Assembly: GCF_020169415.1 (NCBI RefSeq) | Contig: NZ_JAIULG010000008.1 | Span: forward strand, 1 to 64,000 | DNA: 64,000 bases | From: Tsukamurella sp. M9C | GTDB taxonomy: Bacteria; Actinomycetota; Actinomycetes; Mycobacteriales; Mycobacteriaceae | Reading direction: 5' to 3' | Shown: piece after piece, positions 63,883-64,000 of the stretch | Numbering within the stretch: the stretch's first letter is position 1 | Layout of the letters: every line of letters begins with the position of its first letter | The notes under the pieces: model-generated | What the model was told of the DNA's origin: nothing | The model's input: only the letters and a program-made list of their open reading frames with translations | Databases searched by the model: none | Translations under genes and position numbers: made by a program

Positions 63883-64000
63883 TCATTCCCCGTGTCGGCA
63901 TCGGCACCGACGTCCATCCGTTCGAGCCGGGCCGAGAGTGCTGGATGCTCGGTCTCCTCTTCGACGGTGACGGCTGCTCCGGCCACTCCGACGGTGACGT
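63879..64000 (+). CDS. ispF: 2-C-methyl-D-erythritol 2,4-cyclodiphosphate synthase IspF (partial)
   Basis: The first 40 residues of IspF, cut by the window's right edge. It forms the cyclodiphosphate in the isoprenoid pathway after IspD and IspE. The zinc-binding GTDVHPF (Asp-x-His, about residues 9-15) and the SGHSDGDV element (about 34-41) are clear. ATG 63879 overlaps the ispD stop, so carD-ispD-ispF form a coupled run, as in mycobacteria. Confidence 0.95.
   Translation, partial: MIIPRVGIGTDVHPFEPGRECWMLGLLFDGDGCSGHSDGD

Overview
The window is a 64 kb stretch of very GC-rich, tightly packed chromosome from a mycolic-acid actinobacterium (Mycobacteriales). From about 22 kb to the right end the gene order follows, from memory, the M. 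tuberculosis block Rv3628 to Rv3581 (ppa, dacB, tilS, hpt, ftsH, folE-P-B-K, panC-D, coaX, lysS, lsr2, clpC1, mhuD, mutY, carbonic anhydrase, disA, radA, lpqE, carD, ispD, ispF), with several genes inserted or replaced. The mixture fits a Tsukamurella-like or Gordonia-like genus, but the genus is inferred and was not tested. No tRNA, rRNA, CRISPR array, prophage or insertion sequence was seen.

Layout. 0-22 kb is the more variable part. It holds an Erm 23S rRNA methyltransferase; an iron pair (siderophore-interacting reductase and a BacA-type ABC transporter) around a probable IdeR box; an SDR/HxlR divergent pair; two small secreted proteins; fprA; a rhodanese-metZ sulfur pair; cutC; two uncharacterised genes; rtcB behind a candidate leaderless mini-ORF; a TetR/MFS divergent pair; a cysteine-desulfurase-like operon; and a MarR regulator translationally coupled to an efflux transporter that continues in frame into a tRNA-guanine-transglycosylase-like domain. 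22-39 kb is the conserved ppa-ftsH-fol-pan-coaX block. 39-44 kb holds a cysteine-rich leaderless mini-ORF before a rhodanese-like gene, a TetR/azoreductase/SMR cluster, and a class I lysyl-tRNA synthetase where M. tuberculosis has class II. 44-64 kb holds lsr2, clpC, mhuD, nei, a TetR-SDR operon, and mutY to ispF.

How the genes work together. Folate genes (folE, folP, folB, folK) and pantothenate/CoA genes (panC, panD, coaX) form overlapping, translationally coupled runs behind ftsH. Genome maintenance is represented by nei, mutY, disA and radA. Iron and heme use is represented by the siderophore reductase, the BacA-like transporter and MhuD. Several regulators sit beside clear palindromic operators (HxlR, three TetR proteins). 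Many genes appear to be transcribed as leaderless mRNAs, with a TANNNT-type -10 placed 6-8 bases before the start codon.

The most unusual items are the MFS-TGT fusion; a shared promoter module upstream of two sulfur-linked genes, each with a mini-ORF; a perfect 16-bp terminator-like hairpin buried in the ispD coding region, whose start appears to be CTG; the in-place class I LysRS; and a perfect 20-bp inverted repeat in an otherwise empty intergenic region near 28.8 kb.
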